From: Arthrobacter liuii
GTDB lineage: Bacteria > Actinomycetota > Actinomycetes > Actinomycetales > Micrococcaceae
Length of the DNA stretch: 64,000 nucleotides
Assembly (NCBI RefSeq): GCF_014639275.1
Contig: NZ_BMFW01000023.1
Coordinates: forward strand, 1-64,000
Reading direction: 5' to 3'
The first letter of the stretch is position 1; every line of letters starts with the position of its first letter. Positions 43,265 through 51,089 of this stretch are shown here, one piece after another. The translations under genes were made by a program, and so were the position numbers. The notes beneath the pieces were generated by a model that did no database searches, was not told the origin of the DNA, and saw only the letters and a program-made list of their open reading frames with translations.

Positions 43265-44028
43265 CGGACAACGATGGTTTCCGGCAGGGACCAGGCGGCT
43301 TCGGCCCAGGGCCGGATACGGAGCTGACGCTGCAGCAGTTGGTACTGGAAAGCACTGACATCAAGGCTTTCCTGACGGAGCTGGCGGTCCTGGCATCATC
43401 CCGGCTGTCGGTGCCGGGGAACACCATCCACAGCGGCGTCACAGTTCTCCGGCACAAGAGGCCGGAGGCGGTAGCCGCCAGCGACGCCGCAGCCAGCGCG
43501 CTGGACGAGTTGCAGAACGGTTTTGGCGAAGGCCCCTGCCTCACCGCGCTCCGGAACGGGCACACCATCCTCGTTCCCGATCTTGCCGCCGAAACCCGGT
43601 GGGAACCATATATCCGGACTGCCATGCACCACGGCGTGTCTTCAATCCTTGCCGTCCCGTTGGATCTCGCCGGGGAAGCCGAAGCCGTCCTCAACCTCTA
43701 CTCGGGATGCAGCAACGGGTTCTCGGCTGAGGACACAGCCACCGCCGAAAGTTTCGCGGGCCAGGCGGCAAGCTCGCTCCGCCTGATTCTGCGGATCACG
43801 CAGCTCAGCGAAGCCAGGAACGACATGTCCGTGGCCATGCAGTCACGGACAGTGATCGATATGGCAGTCGGGGCAATAATGGCGGAGAACAGGTGCAACC
43901 GGGACACGGCCTTCGGCATCCTGACACGCGCGTCGAACACCAGGAACGTCAAGCTCCGCGAAGTGGCCGCAACGGTCATCACCTCCATCTCAGGGGAAGA
44001 GAAGATCACCGCGCACTTCGATGATTAG
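43261..44028 (+). CDS. GAF-ANTAR regulator (cluster member 4)
   Basis: A 255-residue protein. The GAF domain spans about 20-185 (ELTLQQLVLESTDIKAFLTE, LQNGFGEGPCLTALRNGHTI, GVSSILAVPLDLAGEAEAVL). The canonical ANTAR domain reads SVAMQSRTVIDMAVGAIMAE, NRCNRDTAFGILTRASNTRN, KLREVAATVI. It ends TAHFDD. It is most similar by eye to the 21 kb paralogue. It starts inside the S2 stop codon. This is the likely active RNA-binding output of the S1-S2 gene run. Confidence 0.92.
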   Translation: MTDNDGFRQGPGGFGPGPDTELTLQQLVLESTDIKAFLTELAVLASSRLSVPGNTIHSGVTVLRHKRPEAVAASDAAASALDELQNGFGEGPCLTALRNGHTILVPDLAAETRWEPYIRTAMHHGVSSILAVPLDLAGEAEAVLNLYSGCSNGFSAEDTATAESFAGQAASSLRLILRITQLSEARNDMSVAMQSRTVIDMAVGAIMAENRCNRDTAFGILTRASNTRNVKLREVAATVITSISGEEKITAHFDD

Positions 44029-44256
44029 GCGTTGGCCCACTGCCCACACGTGATGAGAAACACCTGCAAAATAGACCGATTCGGTTGAGTCACGGCTTTC
44101 CGCCCGGGCACTATGGATGGGAGGGGTGGAACATCCGCCCCTGAAATCCTGGTGACGCAACGAGGCCCACCGGTGAGCACTGGCCACCGACCCTCCGAGC
44201 GCGGACAGGCCACTGCCGGACGCCGAGCCGGCTTGACTCAGGGAAAGTACTGAACA
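44029..44256 (+). other. Structured leader before the 64-residue gene
   Basis: 228 bases with no credible gene. An 8-base hairpin with one G-U pair (arms 44122-44129 and 44135-44142, 5-base loop) lies in the middle, and GCCGG/CCGGC-type arms sit near 44217-44232. Position just after an ANTAR gene makes it a candidate antitermination leader, but the required paired hexaloops are not evident by eye. Confidence 0.35.
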
Positions 44257-44451
44257 ATGACGTTTAACACTGCCGAATCCGTGACGCTGAAGATCTGGGA
44301 CCGGGGCTCACTCCACGAAACCCTGGATTCCGCGGTCTCCGACCTTTCCTCGCGCCACAACACCACCACCTGCCGCATCGCCGTCACGTGCAGCGGCCCC
44401 AACACCTTCACGTTGAGCGTGCGCGGGGACGAGCCGGCGCTGGCCCTCTAA
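44257..44451 (+). CDS. Small hypothetical protein at end of ANTAR cluster
   Basis: A 64-residue soluble protein (MTFNTAESVTLKIWDRGSLH, ETLDSAVSDLSSRHNTTTCR, ending in the beta-type IAVTCSGPNTFTLSVRG). It has an alpha helix flanked by strands, no membrane segment and no recognised family. A CAGGGAAAG sequence could act as ribosome-binding site. It is followed at once by a strong intrinsic terminator. Codon use matches neighbours, so it is probably real. Confidence 0.7.
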   Translation: MTFNTAESVTLKIWDRGSLHETLDSAVSDLSSRHNTTTCRIAVTCSGPNTFTLSVRGDEPALAL

Positions 44452-44468
44452 GCGGTCCACCCACTCAA

Positions 44469-44517
44469 GGCGCGGACGCACGGCGGGACCCTCTCGCCGT
44501 GCGTCCGCGCCTTTTTT
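44469..44517 (+). terminator. Rho-independent terminator
   Basis: A perfect 17-base GC-rich stem (44469-44485 with 44495-44511) and 9-base loop, followed by six T residues (44512-44517). It is the most classical intrinsic terminator in the window and ends the ANTAR cluster transcript. Confidence 0.92.
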
Positions 44518-44651
44518 ACTGCCCTGGGGCAGACGACACAAGGTTCTCCAATCCTCCGGGGCTTTGGCCCCTAGCTGGGCCCGGAGCGGCCTAAGTAGCG
44601 TCTGTACTTGATCATCACCAATCATCCGGCCGCAAGCATAAGGAGTATCCC

Positions 44652-45104
44652 ATGGGCCATATCAAGGTGAGCATTCCGATCGACGCGCCGGTGGAGCGCG
44701 TTGTCGAGGTGGCATCAGACCCCAGGCAATGGGCGGCGTGGTGGGTCAACCTGGGTGAAGCTGAGAAGATCGAGGGCGACGGCGGTGCGGGAACCGTCGT
44801 CGAGCACAAGTACCTCATGGCGGGTGTCCCCTTCCACGTGACCACAAGGGTTACGGGGAGGGAAGAGACAGCCGGCGGTGGACAGCGGGCGCGCATTGAG
44901 TTCGAAGGCCCCCTTAAGGGGTGGCAGACGTGGGACTACGAGCCCGGCGGGAACGGCACCACCCTGGTGACTGCCGAGTTTGAGTACAACGTACCCGGGA
45001 GCGCGGTGGGGAAGCTCGCTGATCAGCTCATCATCGAGCGAATGCAGGAACGGGCGCGCCAGCAGACCCTGGAGAACCTCAAGCTCCTCGTCGAAGCCGG
45101 GTGA
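44652..45104 (+). CDS. SRPBCC-family protein
   Basis: A 150-residue START/polyketide-cyclase-like fold: KVSIPIDAPVERVVEVASDP, RQWAAWWVNLGEAEKIEGDG, RIEFEGPLKGWQTWDYEPGG, a terminal amphipathic helix LADQLIIERMQERARQQTLE. It is likely a small-molecule or lipid binder of unknown ligand. AAGGAG lies 8 bases before the ATG. It is monocistronic or precedes the nitronate monooxygenase-like gene by 92 bases. Confidence 0.85.
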   Translation: MGHIKVSIPIDAPVERVVEVASDPRQWAAWWVNLGEAEKIEGDGGAGTVVEHKYLMAGVPFHVTTRVTGREETAGGGQRARIEFEGPLKGWQTWDYEPGGNGTTLVTAEFEYNVPGSAVGKLADQLIIERMQERARQQTLENLKLLVEAG

Positions 45105-45196
45105 CGCGGACCAGGACGGTCCTCCCCCGCCGCTTCGAACGGAAGCGCAGACCGGCGTAGCATTCGTCAGGTAGGCGCAAAGAGCGGAGAGGGCAG

Positions 45197-46234
45197 ATGG
45201 GTACGCAGCAAAAGGCCGGCAGGTTTCGCCTCAAGTCCCTGCCACTGCCCGTCATCCAGGCCCCAATGGCCGGCGGACCCTCAACCCCGCGACTCGCGGC
45301 TGCAGTCAGCGCGGCCGGAGGGCTGGGCTTCATCGCTGGGGGCTACAAAACCGCCGGGGCCATGCGCGCCGAGATTGAAGCAGTCAGGTCCCTCACCGGC
45401 CGGCCTTTCGGGGTCAACCTTTTCGTCCCCCAGGCCTCAGTCATCAGCCACAAGTCCCTGCAGCGGTATGCCGATTCCCTGGCCCCGGACGCTGAACGCT
45501 TCGGCGTCAGCCTGGGAGAGCCAAGGCATGACGACGACGACTGGCAGAAGAAGCTCGACGTCCTGCTGGACCTGGCACCGGACGTTGTTTCGTTCACCTT
45601 CGATCTTCCCGCATCCAGCGTGGTGGAAGCCCTCCAGCACCATGGCGTGTACGTGATCGCCACGGTAACGGACCGTCAGGAAGCACTGCAGGCGCTTGCG
45701 GCAGGCGCTGACGCGCTGTGCGTCCAGGGCCCGGAAGCCGGCGGCCACCGCGGAACTTTCAAGGCCGACGCCCCTCCTCCCCTGGTGCCGCTTCACGGGA
45801 TCCTCGGAGAGCTGTCCGATCTTGAAGCGCCGCTCATCGCGGCAGGCGGAATTGCCACCTCGGAGCACACCCGTGCTGCGCTCGCCGTCGGTGCTGCGGC
45901 GGTCCAGGCCGGCACGGCATTCCTCCGTGCTGACGAAGCGGGAACCAAGGCTGTGCACCGGGCCGCCCTGGCGGCGTCAGACCGTTTCACCACCACCGCC
46001 GTCACCCGCGTCTTCTCCGGGCGCAATGCGCGGGGACTGCACAACGAATTCATGCGCCGCCATCACGGCGACGCACCCTACGGCTACCCGGAAATCCACC
46101 ACCTCACCACTCCCCTGCGCGCCGCGGCCGCGGCCGCAGGGGAGCCGGAGTGGCTGAATCTGTGGGCCGGCATCAACTACCGGAACACCACTGAAGGCTC
46201 CGCAGAATCGATTCTGCGGAGCCTTCAGCCGTAA
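45197..46234 (+). CDS. Nitronate monooxygenase-like flavoenzyme
   Basis: A 345-residue FMN-binding TIM barrel. VIQAPMAGGPSTPRLAAAVS at the N-terminus, GGLGFIAGGYKTAGAMRAEI, GVNLFVP, CVQGPEAGGHRG and PLIAAGGIATSEHTRAALAV are the 2-nitropropane dioxygenase signatures. It oxidises alkyl nitronates such as propionate-3-nitronate in characterised relatives. GGAGAGGGC precedes the ATG. The last codons form one arm of a 38-base perfect palindrome that ends 4 bases before the end of the stop codon. Confidence 0.92.
   Translation: MGTQQKAGRFRLKSLPLPVIQAPMAGGPSTPRLAAAVSAAGGLGFIAGGYKTAGAMRAEIEAVRSLTGRPFGVNLFVPQASVISHKSLQRYADSLAPDAERFGVSLGEPRHDDDDWQKKLDVLLDLAPDVVSFTFDLPASSVVEALQHHGVYVIATVTDRQEALQALAAGADALCVQGPEAGGHRGTFKADAPPPLVPLHGILGELSDLEAPLIAAGGIATSEHTRAALAVGAAAVQAGTAFLRADEAGTKAVHRAALAASDRFTTTAVTRVFSGRNARGLHNEFMRRHHGDAPYGYPEIHHLTTPLRAAAAAAGEPEWLNLWAGINYRNTTEGSAESILRSLQP
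46191..46228. terminator. 38-base perfect palindrome inside the 3' end of a gene
   Basis: CTGAAGGCTCCGCAGAATC (46191-46209) is followed directly by its exact complement (46210-46228), centred on ATCGAT. It lies wholly within codons of the nitronate monooxygenase-like gene (T-E-G-S-A-E-S-I-L-R-S-L-Q). It faces the end of a convergent dehydrogenase gene and probably terminates both. Confidence 0.75.
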
Positions 46235-46249
46235 GGGTTTGTCCGTGCT

Positions 46250-47290
46250 TTAGAGGGTGGCGGTGTCAATCACGAAGCGGTACCGGACGTCCGAGGCGAG
46301 GACGCGCTCGTAGGCGTCGTTGATCTTTTCGGCCGGGATGACCTCGATCTCGGCGCCCAGGCCGTGCTCGGCGCAGAAGTTCAGCATTTCCTGCGTTTCG
46401 CGGATGCCGCCGATCATGGATCCGGCGAAGGAACGGCGGCCGCCGATCAGTGCGAAGGCATTGACGGGAAGGGGCTCGGCGGGAGCGCCGACGTTCACCA
46501 GGGCACCGTCGAGCTTCAGCAGGCCCAGGTAGGAGCTGATGTCGATCGAGGCGCTGACCGTGTTGATGATCAGGTCGAACTGGCCCGCGAGCTGCTCGAA
46601 GGTGGCGGGATCGCTGGTGGCGAAGTAGCTGTCAGCGCCCAGGCGCAGCCCGTCTTCCTGCTTCTTCAGCGACTGCGACAGGACCGTCACGTCCGCGCCC
46701 ATGGCGTGGGCGAGCTTGACGGCCATGTGGCCCAGGCCGCCAAGGCCGACGACGGCGACCTTTTTGCCGGGACCGGCGCCCCAGTGCCGCAGCGGGGAGA
46801 ACGTGGTGATGCCCGCGCACAGCAGCGGTGCCGCGACATCAAGCTCGATGCCCTCGGGGATGTTGACGACGAAGTCCTCGGTCACCACAACGTGGGTGGA
46901 GTAGCCGCCCTGGGTGATGGTGCCATCACGGTCCACGGCGCCGTAGGTGCCAACGTTGCCCTTGAGGCAGTACTGCTCCTCGCCCTTCTGGCAGTTGACG
47001 CACTCCTTGCAGGAGTTGACCATGCAGCCAACACCAACGCGGTCACCCACCTTGTGCTTGGTCACCTCTGCGCCCACCTCTGTGACGATGCCCGCGATTT
47101 CGTGGCCGGGCACCAGCGGATACTGCTGCGGGCCCCAGTCGCCGCGGACGGTGTGGATGTCCGAGTGGCAGATGCCGGCGAACTTGATGTCGATCAGGAC
47201 GTCATGGGGACCCACTTCGCGTCGCTCGATAGTGGTTGCCACCAGGTCCTCCGTGGCGGACGGGGATGCATAAGCCTTGACGGTAGTCAT
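46250..47290 (-). CDS. NAD(P)-dependent zinc alcohol dehydrogenase (YahK/CAD-like)
   Basis: A 346-residue medium-chain dehydrogenase. Catalytic zinc: [15 protein letters not shown] and [10 protein letters not shown]. Structural zinc: [15 protein letters not shown]. The cofactor motif is [20 protein letters not shown], and the C-terminal [20 protein letters not shown] is typical of cinnamyl-alcohol/aldehyde reductase types. It probably reduces broad aldehydes. A copy of the 35-base regulatory motif shared with two neighbouring loci lies 89 bases upstream. Confidence 0.92.
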   Translation of the reverse strand: MTTVKAYASPSATEDLVATTIERREVGPHDVLIDIKFAGICHSDIHTVRGDWGPQQYPLVPGHEIAGIVTEVGAEVTKHKVGDRVGVGCMVNSCKECVNCQKGEEQYCLKGNVGTYGAVDRDGTITQGGYSTHVVVTEDFVVNIPEGIELDVAAPLLCAGITTFSPLRHWGAGPGKKVAVVGLGGLGHMAVKLAHAMGADVTVLSQSLKKQEDGLRLGADSYFATSDPATFEQLAGQFDLIINTVSASIDISSYLGLLKLDGALVNVGAPAEPLPVNAFALIGGRRSFAGSMIGGIRETQEMLNFCAEHGLGAEIEVIPAEKINDAYERVLASDVRYRFVIDTATL

Positions 47291-47378
47291 GGTTCTCCTG
47301 TGATCTGTTGGGGGATATTCGAAATGCTACAGGGGCTTGCCTGGTGAAACCCTGTGTATGGGCACAGCCAACGTGGCC

Positions 47379-47413
47379 CTGCTGTAACTGGTCTTGGGAG
47401 TCCTACCCTTGGC
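47379..47413. promoter_or_regulatory. Shared operator-like motif, copy C
   Basis: This segment begins CTGCTGTAACTGGTCTTGG. It matches copies at 48535-48569 (23 of 35) and 52361-52395 (21 of 35), with 19 positions common to all three. It lies upstream of the dehydrogenase starting at 47290. Confidence 0.6.
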
Positions 47414-47440
47414 GGCCGTTGCGGCCGCAGGGAAAAGCGG

Positions 47441-48457
47441 TCACGGGCGGAGGAGCACCTTGATGGCGCTGCGGTCGTCCATGGCCTTGTATGCCTCGGC
47501 TGCCTGTTCAAGCGGGAGCTCGAGGTCGAAGACCTTTCCGGGATTGATCCCACCACGGAGGATCAGGTCGATCAGCTCGGGCAGGTACTGCCGGACCGGA
47601 GCCGGACCGCCGTGCAGGTGGACGTGTGAGTAGAACAGGTCCCGGCCAGGCAGCGCTACGTCATGGGACACGCCCACGAAACCGACGTGCCCGCCTGCCC
47701 TGGTGGCATGGATGGCCTGCAGCATGGACTCCTGCGTGCCCACGGCTTCGAGGACGGAGTGCGCACCCAGGCCGCCGGTGAGTTCCTTGATTTTCGCCAC
47801 CCCCGCATCGCCACGCTCTTCAACGATGTCGGTGGCACCGAACTCGCGGGCCAGTGCCTGCCGGTCGGCGTGGCGGGACATGGCGATGATCCTTTCGGCG
47901 CCCATCTGCTTCGCTGCCAGGACCCCCAAAAGGCCCACGGCGCCGTCGCCCACTACGGCAACCGTTTTGCCGGGGCCCACCTCGGCCGCCTTGGCGGCAA
48001 ACCATCCTGTACCCAGGACATCGGAGGCCGCCAGCAGCGACGGAACCTTGTCGGCGTCGGGCATTCCCGGCGTGGCCACCAGGGTGCCATCCGCCAGCGG
48101 GACGCGCAGGTACTCCGCCTGGGCTCCGCCCACTCCTTGCCGGTGGACGCAGCCGCTCTGGTAGCCGGAGCGGCAGATTTCGCAGGTGTTGTCCGACGCA
48201 AAGAAGGAGCCGACGACGAACTCGCCCGGCTGGACGTTCTTCACGTCGGAACCGACTTCCTCGACGATCCCCACGTACTCGTGGCCCATCGCCCTCGGCT
48301 CGTGGATCGTGTCAGCGCCGCGATAAGGCCACAGGTCGGACCCACAGACACAGGCGGCAACGAGCTTGATGACCGCATCCGTGGGTTGCTGGATGGCTGG
48401 CTTGTCACGGTCCTCGACGCGGACGTCTCCGGGGGCGTGCATGATGGTTGCGCGCAT
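47441..48457 (-). CDS. Zinc-dependent alcohol dehydrogenase family protein
   Basis: A 338-residue medium-chain dehydrogenase: MRATIMHAPGDVRVEDRDKP, catalytic zinc ACVCGSDLWPYRG and AMGHEYVGIVEE, structural-zinc loop CEICRSGYQSGC (fewer cysteines than usual), cofactor VAVVGDGAVGLLGVLAAKQM, RIIAMSRHADRQALAREFGA. The substrate is unknown. GGAGG lies 8 bases before the ATG. It is divergent from the XRE/MmyB-like regulator, which probably controls it through the intervening motif. Confidence 0.92.
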   Translation of the reverse strand: MRATIMHAPGDVRVEDRDKPAIQQPTDAVIKLVAACVCGSDLWPYRGADTIHEPRAMGHEYVGIVEEVGSDVKNVQPGEFVVGSFFASDNTCEICRSGYQSGCVHRQGVGGAQAEYLRVPLADGTLVATPGMPDADKVPSLLAASDVLGTGWFAAKAAEVGPGKTVAVVGDGAVGLLGVLAAKQMGAERIIAMSRHADRQALAREFGATDIVEERGDAGVAKIKELTGGLGAHSVLEAVGTQESMLQAIHATRAGGHVGFVGVSHDVALPGRDLFYSHVHLHGGPAPVRQYLPELIDLILRGGINPGKVFDLELPLEQAAEAYKAMDDRSAIKVLLRP

Positions 48458-48522
48458 GCTGGGTCCTCCAAGTGGTGAAAGGCTGAAAGCGGACAATCCC
48501 ATCAAACCCGGCCCCGCGATTC

Positions 48523-48569
48523 TTAGCGAGGGCCCTGCCGTAACTGGTTCTGGCAGAACCTCCTTACGG
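48523..48569. promoter_or_regulatory. Shared operator-like motif, copy A, between dehydrogenase and XRE regulator
   Basis: TAGCGAGGGCCCTGC followed by CGTAACTGGTTCTGGCAGAA. It contains a perfect inverted repeat GGTTCT-GGC-AGAACC at 48547-48561. Copy B at 52.36 kb shares the TAGCGAGGGCCCTGC lead. It is likely the binding site of the adjacent regulator. Confidence 0.65.
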
Positions 48570-48597
48570 TTGCGCCATCCGTCGTAACGTGGTCCCT

Positions 48598-49491
48598 ATG
48601 GATAACCGAGCCGAGGTACGACAGTTCCTGTCCTCCCGCCGTGGGCGCATCACCCCGGAGCAGGCAGGCATCGAACCGTACGGCGGACGGCGGCGCGTTC
48701 CCGGGCTTCGGCGCGAGGAAGTGGCCCGGCTGGCAGGAGTCAGTGTGGACTATTACACGCGCCTGGAACGTGGGAACCTCAGCGGTGTCTCTGACAGTGT
48801 CCTCGATGCCATTGCCGGCGCGCTGGAACTGGACCGCGCGGAGCACGACCACCTCTATGACCTGGCCAGGGCGGCCAACACGTCCGGGCGAAAGCGTGCC
48901 GCGAGCGCCGGCGGTTCCGCACCCTCGAAGGTCCGGCCGGAGCTCCAGTACCTCCTGGACACCATCACCGGGGCGCCTGCCTTCATCGGCAACAACCGGC
49001 TGGACATCGTGGCCGCCAACACCCTGGGCTACGCGCTGTATTCGGACATGTACCGCACCCCGTCACGGCCCGCCAACCACTCCAGGTTTATCTTCCTGGA
49101 CCCCCGCGCCCATAACTTCTACACGGACTGGGACCGGGCAGCGAACACCAACGTGGCCATCCTGCGCCGCGAAGCCGGACGCAACCCCCACGACAAGGGC
49201 ATTGCCGAACTCATCGGCGAATTGTCCATGCGCAGCGACGAATTCCGCACGCTCTGGGCGGCGCACAACGTCCGCCGCCACTATGCGGGCACCAAGTTCT
49301 TCCAGCACCCCGTGGTGGGGCTCCTCGAGTTGAACTACCAGGTCCTGGGCCTGGAAGAAGACCCCGGGCACACCCTCACCGTTTATCCCGCCACCCCCGG
49401 GAGCCCTTCCGAGGAAGCCCTTCAACTCCTGGCTTCCTGGGCCGTCACCGAGAACATCGCCGAAACGGCGCGGAGCCAGGTCCGCGCCTAA
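48598..49491 (+). CDS. XRE-family regulator with MmyB-like ligand-binding domain
   Basis: A 297-residue regulator. The helix-turn-helix (about 8-85) reads RRGRITPEQAGIEPYGGRRR, VPGLRREEVARLAGVSVDYY, TRLERGNLSGVSDSVLDAIA. The MmyB-like PAS-type ligand-binding domain (about 110-285) includes LDTITGAPAFIGNNRLDIVA and HPVVGLLELNYQVLGLEEDP. Members bind fatty-acid-like ligands or respond to redox and often control adjacent dehydrogenases. TAACGT at 48585-48590 lies 7 bases before the ATG, suggesting leaderless expression. Confidence 0.92.
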   Translation: MDNRAEVRQFLSSRRGRITPEQAGIEPYGGRRRVPGLRREEVARLAGVSVDYYTRLERGNLSGVSDSVLDAIAGALELDRAEHDHLYDLARAANTSGRKRAASAGGSAPSKVRPELQYLLDTITGAPAFIGNNRLDIVAANTLGYALYSDMYRTPSRPANHSRFIFLDPRAHNFYTDWDRAANTNVAILRREAGRNPHDKGIAELIGELSMRSDEFRTLWAAHNVRRHYAGTKFFQHPVVGLLELNYQVLGLEEDPGHTLTVYPATPGSPSEEALQLLASWAVTENIAETARSQVRA

Positions 49492-49499
49492 GCCGCAAG

Positions 49500-49952
49500 G
49501 CCCTGCGCGTGGACCCGGAGGACCTGCCGCTGGACCGCCAGCTGCCGGACAACCTGCCCAGCGAGGACCAGATCGAGGGCGCCAAGAGCCGTTACACGCT
49601 GATCGTGCAGCTGGCCCGGCGGGAGCAACTCACGGTGCGCCAGCTGATCGGACGCCTGGGCGGCGGGCGCGGGCACCGGACCTTCGCGGGTACACCGGTG
49701 CAGGTGGCTGATGCCATCCAGGAGTGGTTCGACGGCGGCGCGGCGGACGGCTTCAACATAATGCCACCGGTGCTCCCGTCGGGGCTGGAGGCGTTCGTGG
49801 ACCAGGTGGTGCCCATCCTGCAGGAACGCGGGCTGTTCCGCACCGAATACACGGGCCGGACGCTGCGCGAGCACTACGGGTTGGCGCGGCCGGACAACCA
49901 GTACGCAGGGGCCGCCGCGCCGGAGCTGGCCTCGATCGGATCGGCGCTGTGA
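49500..49952 (+). pseudogene. C-terminal remnant of an LLM flavin monooxygenase (NtaA/SnaA type)
   Basis: About 150 codons encode only the last third of an NtaA/SnaA-like monooxygenase: DPEDLPLDRQLPDNLPSEDQ, GHRTFAGTPVQVADAIQEWF, GGAADGFNIMPPVLPSGLEA, LQERGLFRTEYTGRTLREHY. The N-terminal barrel (about 300 residues) is missing, and homology begins just after the XRE stop codon. A deletion probably joined the regulator to this fragment. An 8-codon frame (MLKLNLFI, 49954-49980) after it resembles the start of another such enzyme. Confidence 0.8.
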
Positions 49953-50152
49953 TGCTGAAGCTCAACCTGTTCATCTAACTTCGGCCTGGACCGTACAGAA
50001 AGCCAGTACAGCCGTGAGCTGGAAACCGTTGCCGGGGCGGTGCACTGAAAAGTGTTGTCAGCGGCTGTGTGCTTAGCAAGGACCCAACCGGGTAGTCCCT
50101 AGACTGGCAGGTGGACGATTTTATGCCAGGACTTAGGACGAAGGATCAGAAG

Positions 50153-50575
50153 ATGAGTGGAGTAGTTGTTGTAGGTGTGGACGCCAGTCCGTCGGCACGG
50201 AAGGCTGCGGAAGTGGCGTTGGGCCTGGCGGAGTCGCTGGGAGCGTCCCTCCACGTGGTGACCGGCTTCGAGATCGAGAACGCCGAAACCTTCGGTGTGG
50301 GGTCTGACAAGGTGCGGATCTCCAACGCGGACAGCTCTGAGATGGTGGCCAAGTCCCTGGCCGCATCACGGCCGGGAGTGGAAATCACCCACTTCGCCGC
50401 CCGCGGCAAGCCTGCCGAGTCCCTCATCAAGGAAGCCATCCGCCTGGATGCCCGGCTGATCGTGGTGGGCAACCGCAGGATGCGCGGCATCGGCCGGCTG
50501 CTGGGGAGCGTCGCCAACAGCGTGGCGCACAACGCCCCGTGCGATGTCTACATCGCGAACACCTACGAGGACTGA
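50153..50575 (+). CDS. Universal stress protein (UspA family)
   Basis: A 140-residue single-domain USP: VVVGVDASPSARKAAEVALG, ITHFAARGKPAESLIKEAIR, LIVVGNRRMRGIGRLLGSVA, NSVAHNAPCDVYI. The G-N-R-R-x5-G-x3-GS loop fits the ATP-binding subtype. AAGGAT lies 9 bases before the ATG. A TAGACT -10-like box at 50100-50105 gives a leader of about 40 bases. Confidence 0.93.
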   Translation: MSGVVVVGVDASPSARKAAEVALGLAESLGASLHVVTGFEIENAETFGVGSDKVRISNADSSEMVAKSLAASRPGVEITHFAARGKPAESLIKEAIRLDARLIVVGNRRMRGIGRLLGSVANSVAHNAPCDVYIANTYED

Positions 50576-50589
50576 CCCACCCCACGCCG

Positions 50590-50635
50590 AGATGGGCGGA
50601 CGACGGCGGAACCACCCGCCGTCGTCCGCCCATCT
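50590..50635. terminator. Bidirectional terminator after usp
   Basis: A perfect 20-base stem (50590-50609 with 50616-50635) has a 6-base loop, between the convergent usp (+) and cupin (-) genes. It includes the GCGGACGACGGCGG core also seen at 38.5 kb. Confidence 0.85.
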
Positions 50636-50649
50636 TCTCCGGGGGCTGG

Positions 50650-51045
50650 TCAGGCCCCGTATTCCTCGTCGGTGACGTGGTCGAGCCAGGTCACCACCTG
50701 CCCGTTCCCGTCAGCTTCCTGCATGGCCACATGCGCCATGAACCGGCCCGATGTTGCGCCGTGCCAGTGTTCCTCTCCCGGCTCGATGTAGACCACGTCG
50801 CCGGGACGGATCTCCTGGATTTCCCCGCCCCGCCGGGCCACCAGTCCGATTCCGTCCGTAACGTAGAGGGTCTGGCCCTTGGGGTGGTGGTGCCAGGCGG
50901 TGCGGGCGCCCGGGGCGAACCGGACGTGCGCACAGCCGATCGCTGACTGCTCATCTGGGTTGCGGATCCCGTCGATCTGCACCGTTCCGGTGAACCATTC
51001 CTTGGGTCCGGCTCCGGTCTGGCCGCCGCTCTTGGTGTACTTCAT
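50650..51045 (-). CDS. Small cupin-domain protein
   Basis: A 131-residue single cupin. The metal motif 1 is WHHHPKGQTLYVTDGIGLVA and motif 2 PGDVVYIEPGEEHWHGAT. It resembles cupins annotated as carboxymuconolactone-decarboxylase-associated or mandelonitrile-lyase-like, a small metalloenzyme of uncertain substrate. GGAGGAGAAC precedes the ATG. It lies 44 bases downstream of the MFS gene on the same strand, so it may be co-expressed with it. Confidence 0.85.
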   Translation of the reverse strand: MKYTKSGGQTGAGPKEWFTGTVQIDGIRNPDEQSAIGCAHVRFAPGARTAWHHHPKGQTLYVTDGIGLVARRGGEIQEIRPGDVVYIEPGEEHWHGATSGRFMAHVAMQEADGNGQVVTWLDHVTDEEYGA

Positions 51046-51089
51046 GTTCTCCTCCTGTTGTTCGGCTTAAAGGCAAATCTGCTGGTTGG

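Noticed and set aside
44029..44256. Canonical ANTAR dual-hexaloop RNA
   Set aside because: Only 4-, 5- and 8-base loops were found; the paired A1/G4 hexaloops needed for a positive call are not seen.
49954..49980. Eight-codon gene (MLKLNLFI)
   Set aside because: Too short to support as a gene; mentioned only as a possible remnant start.
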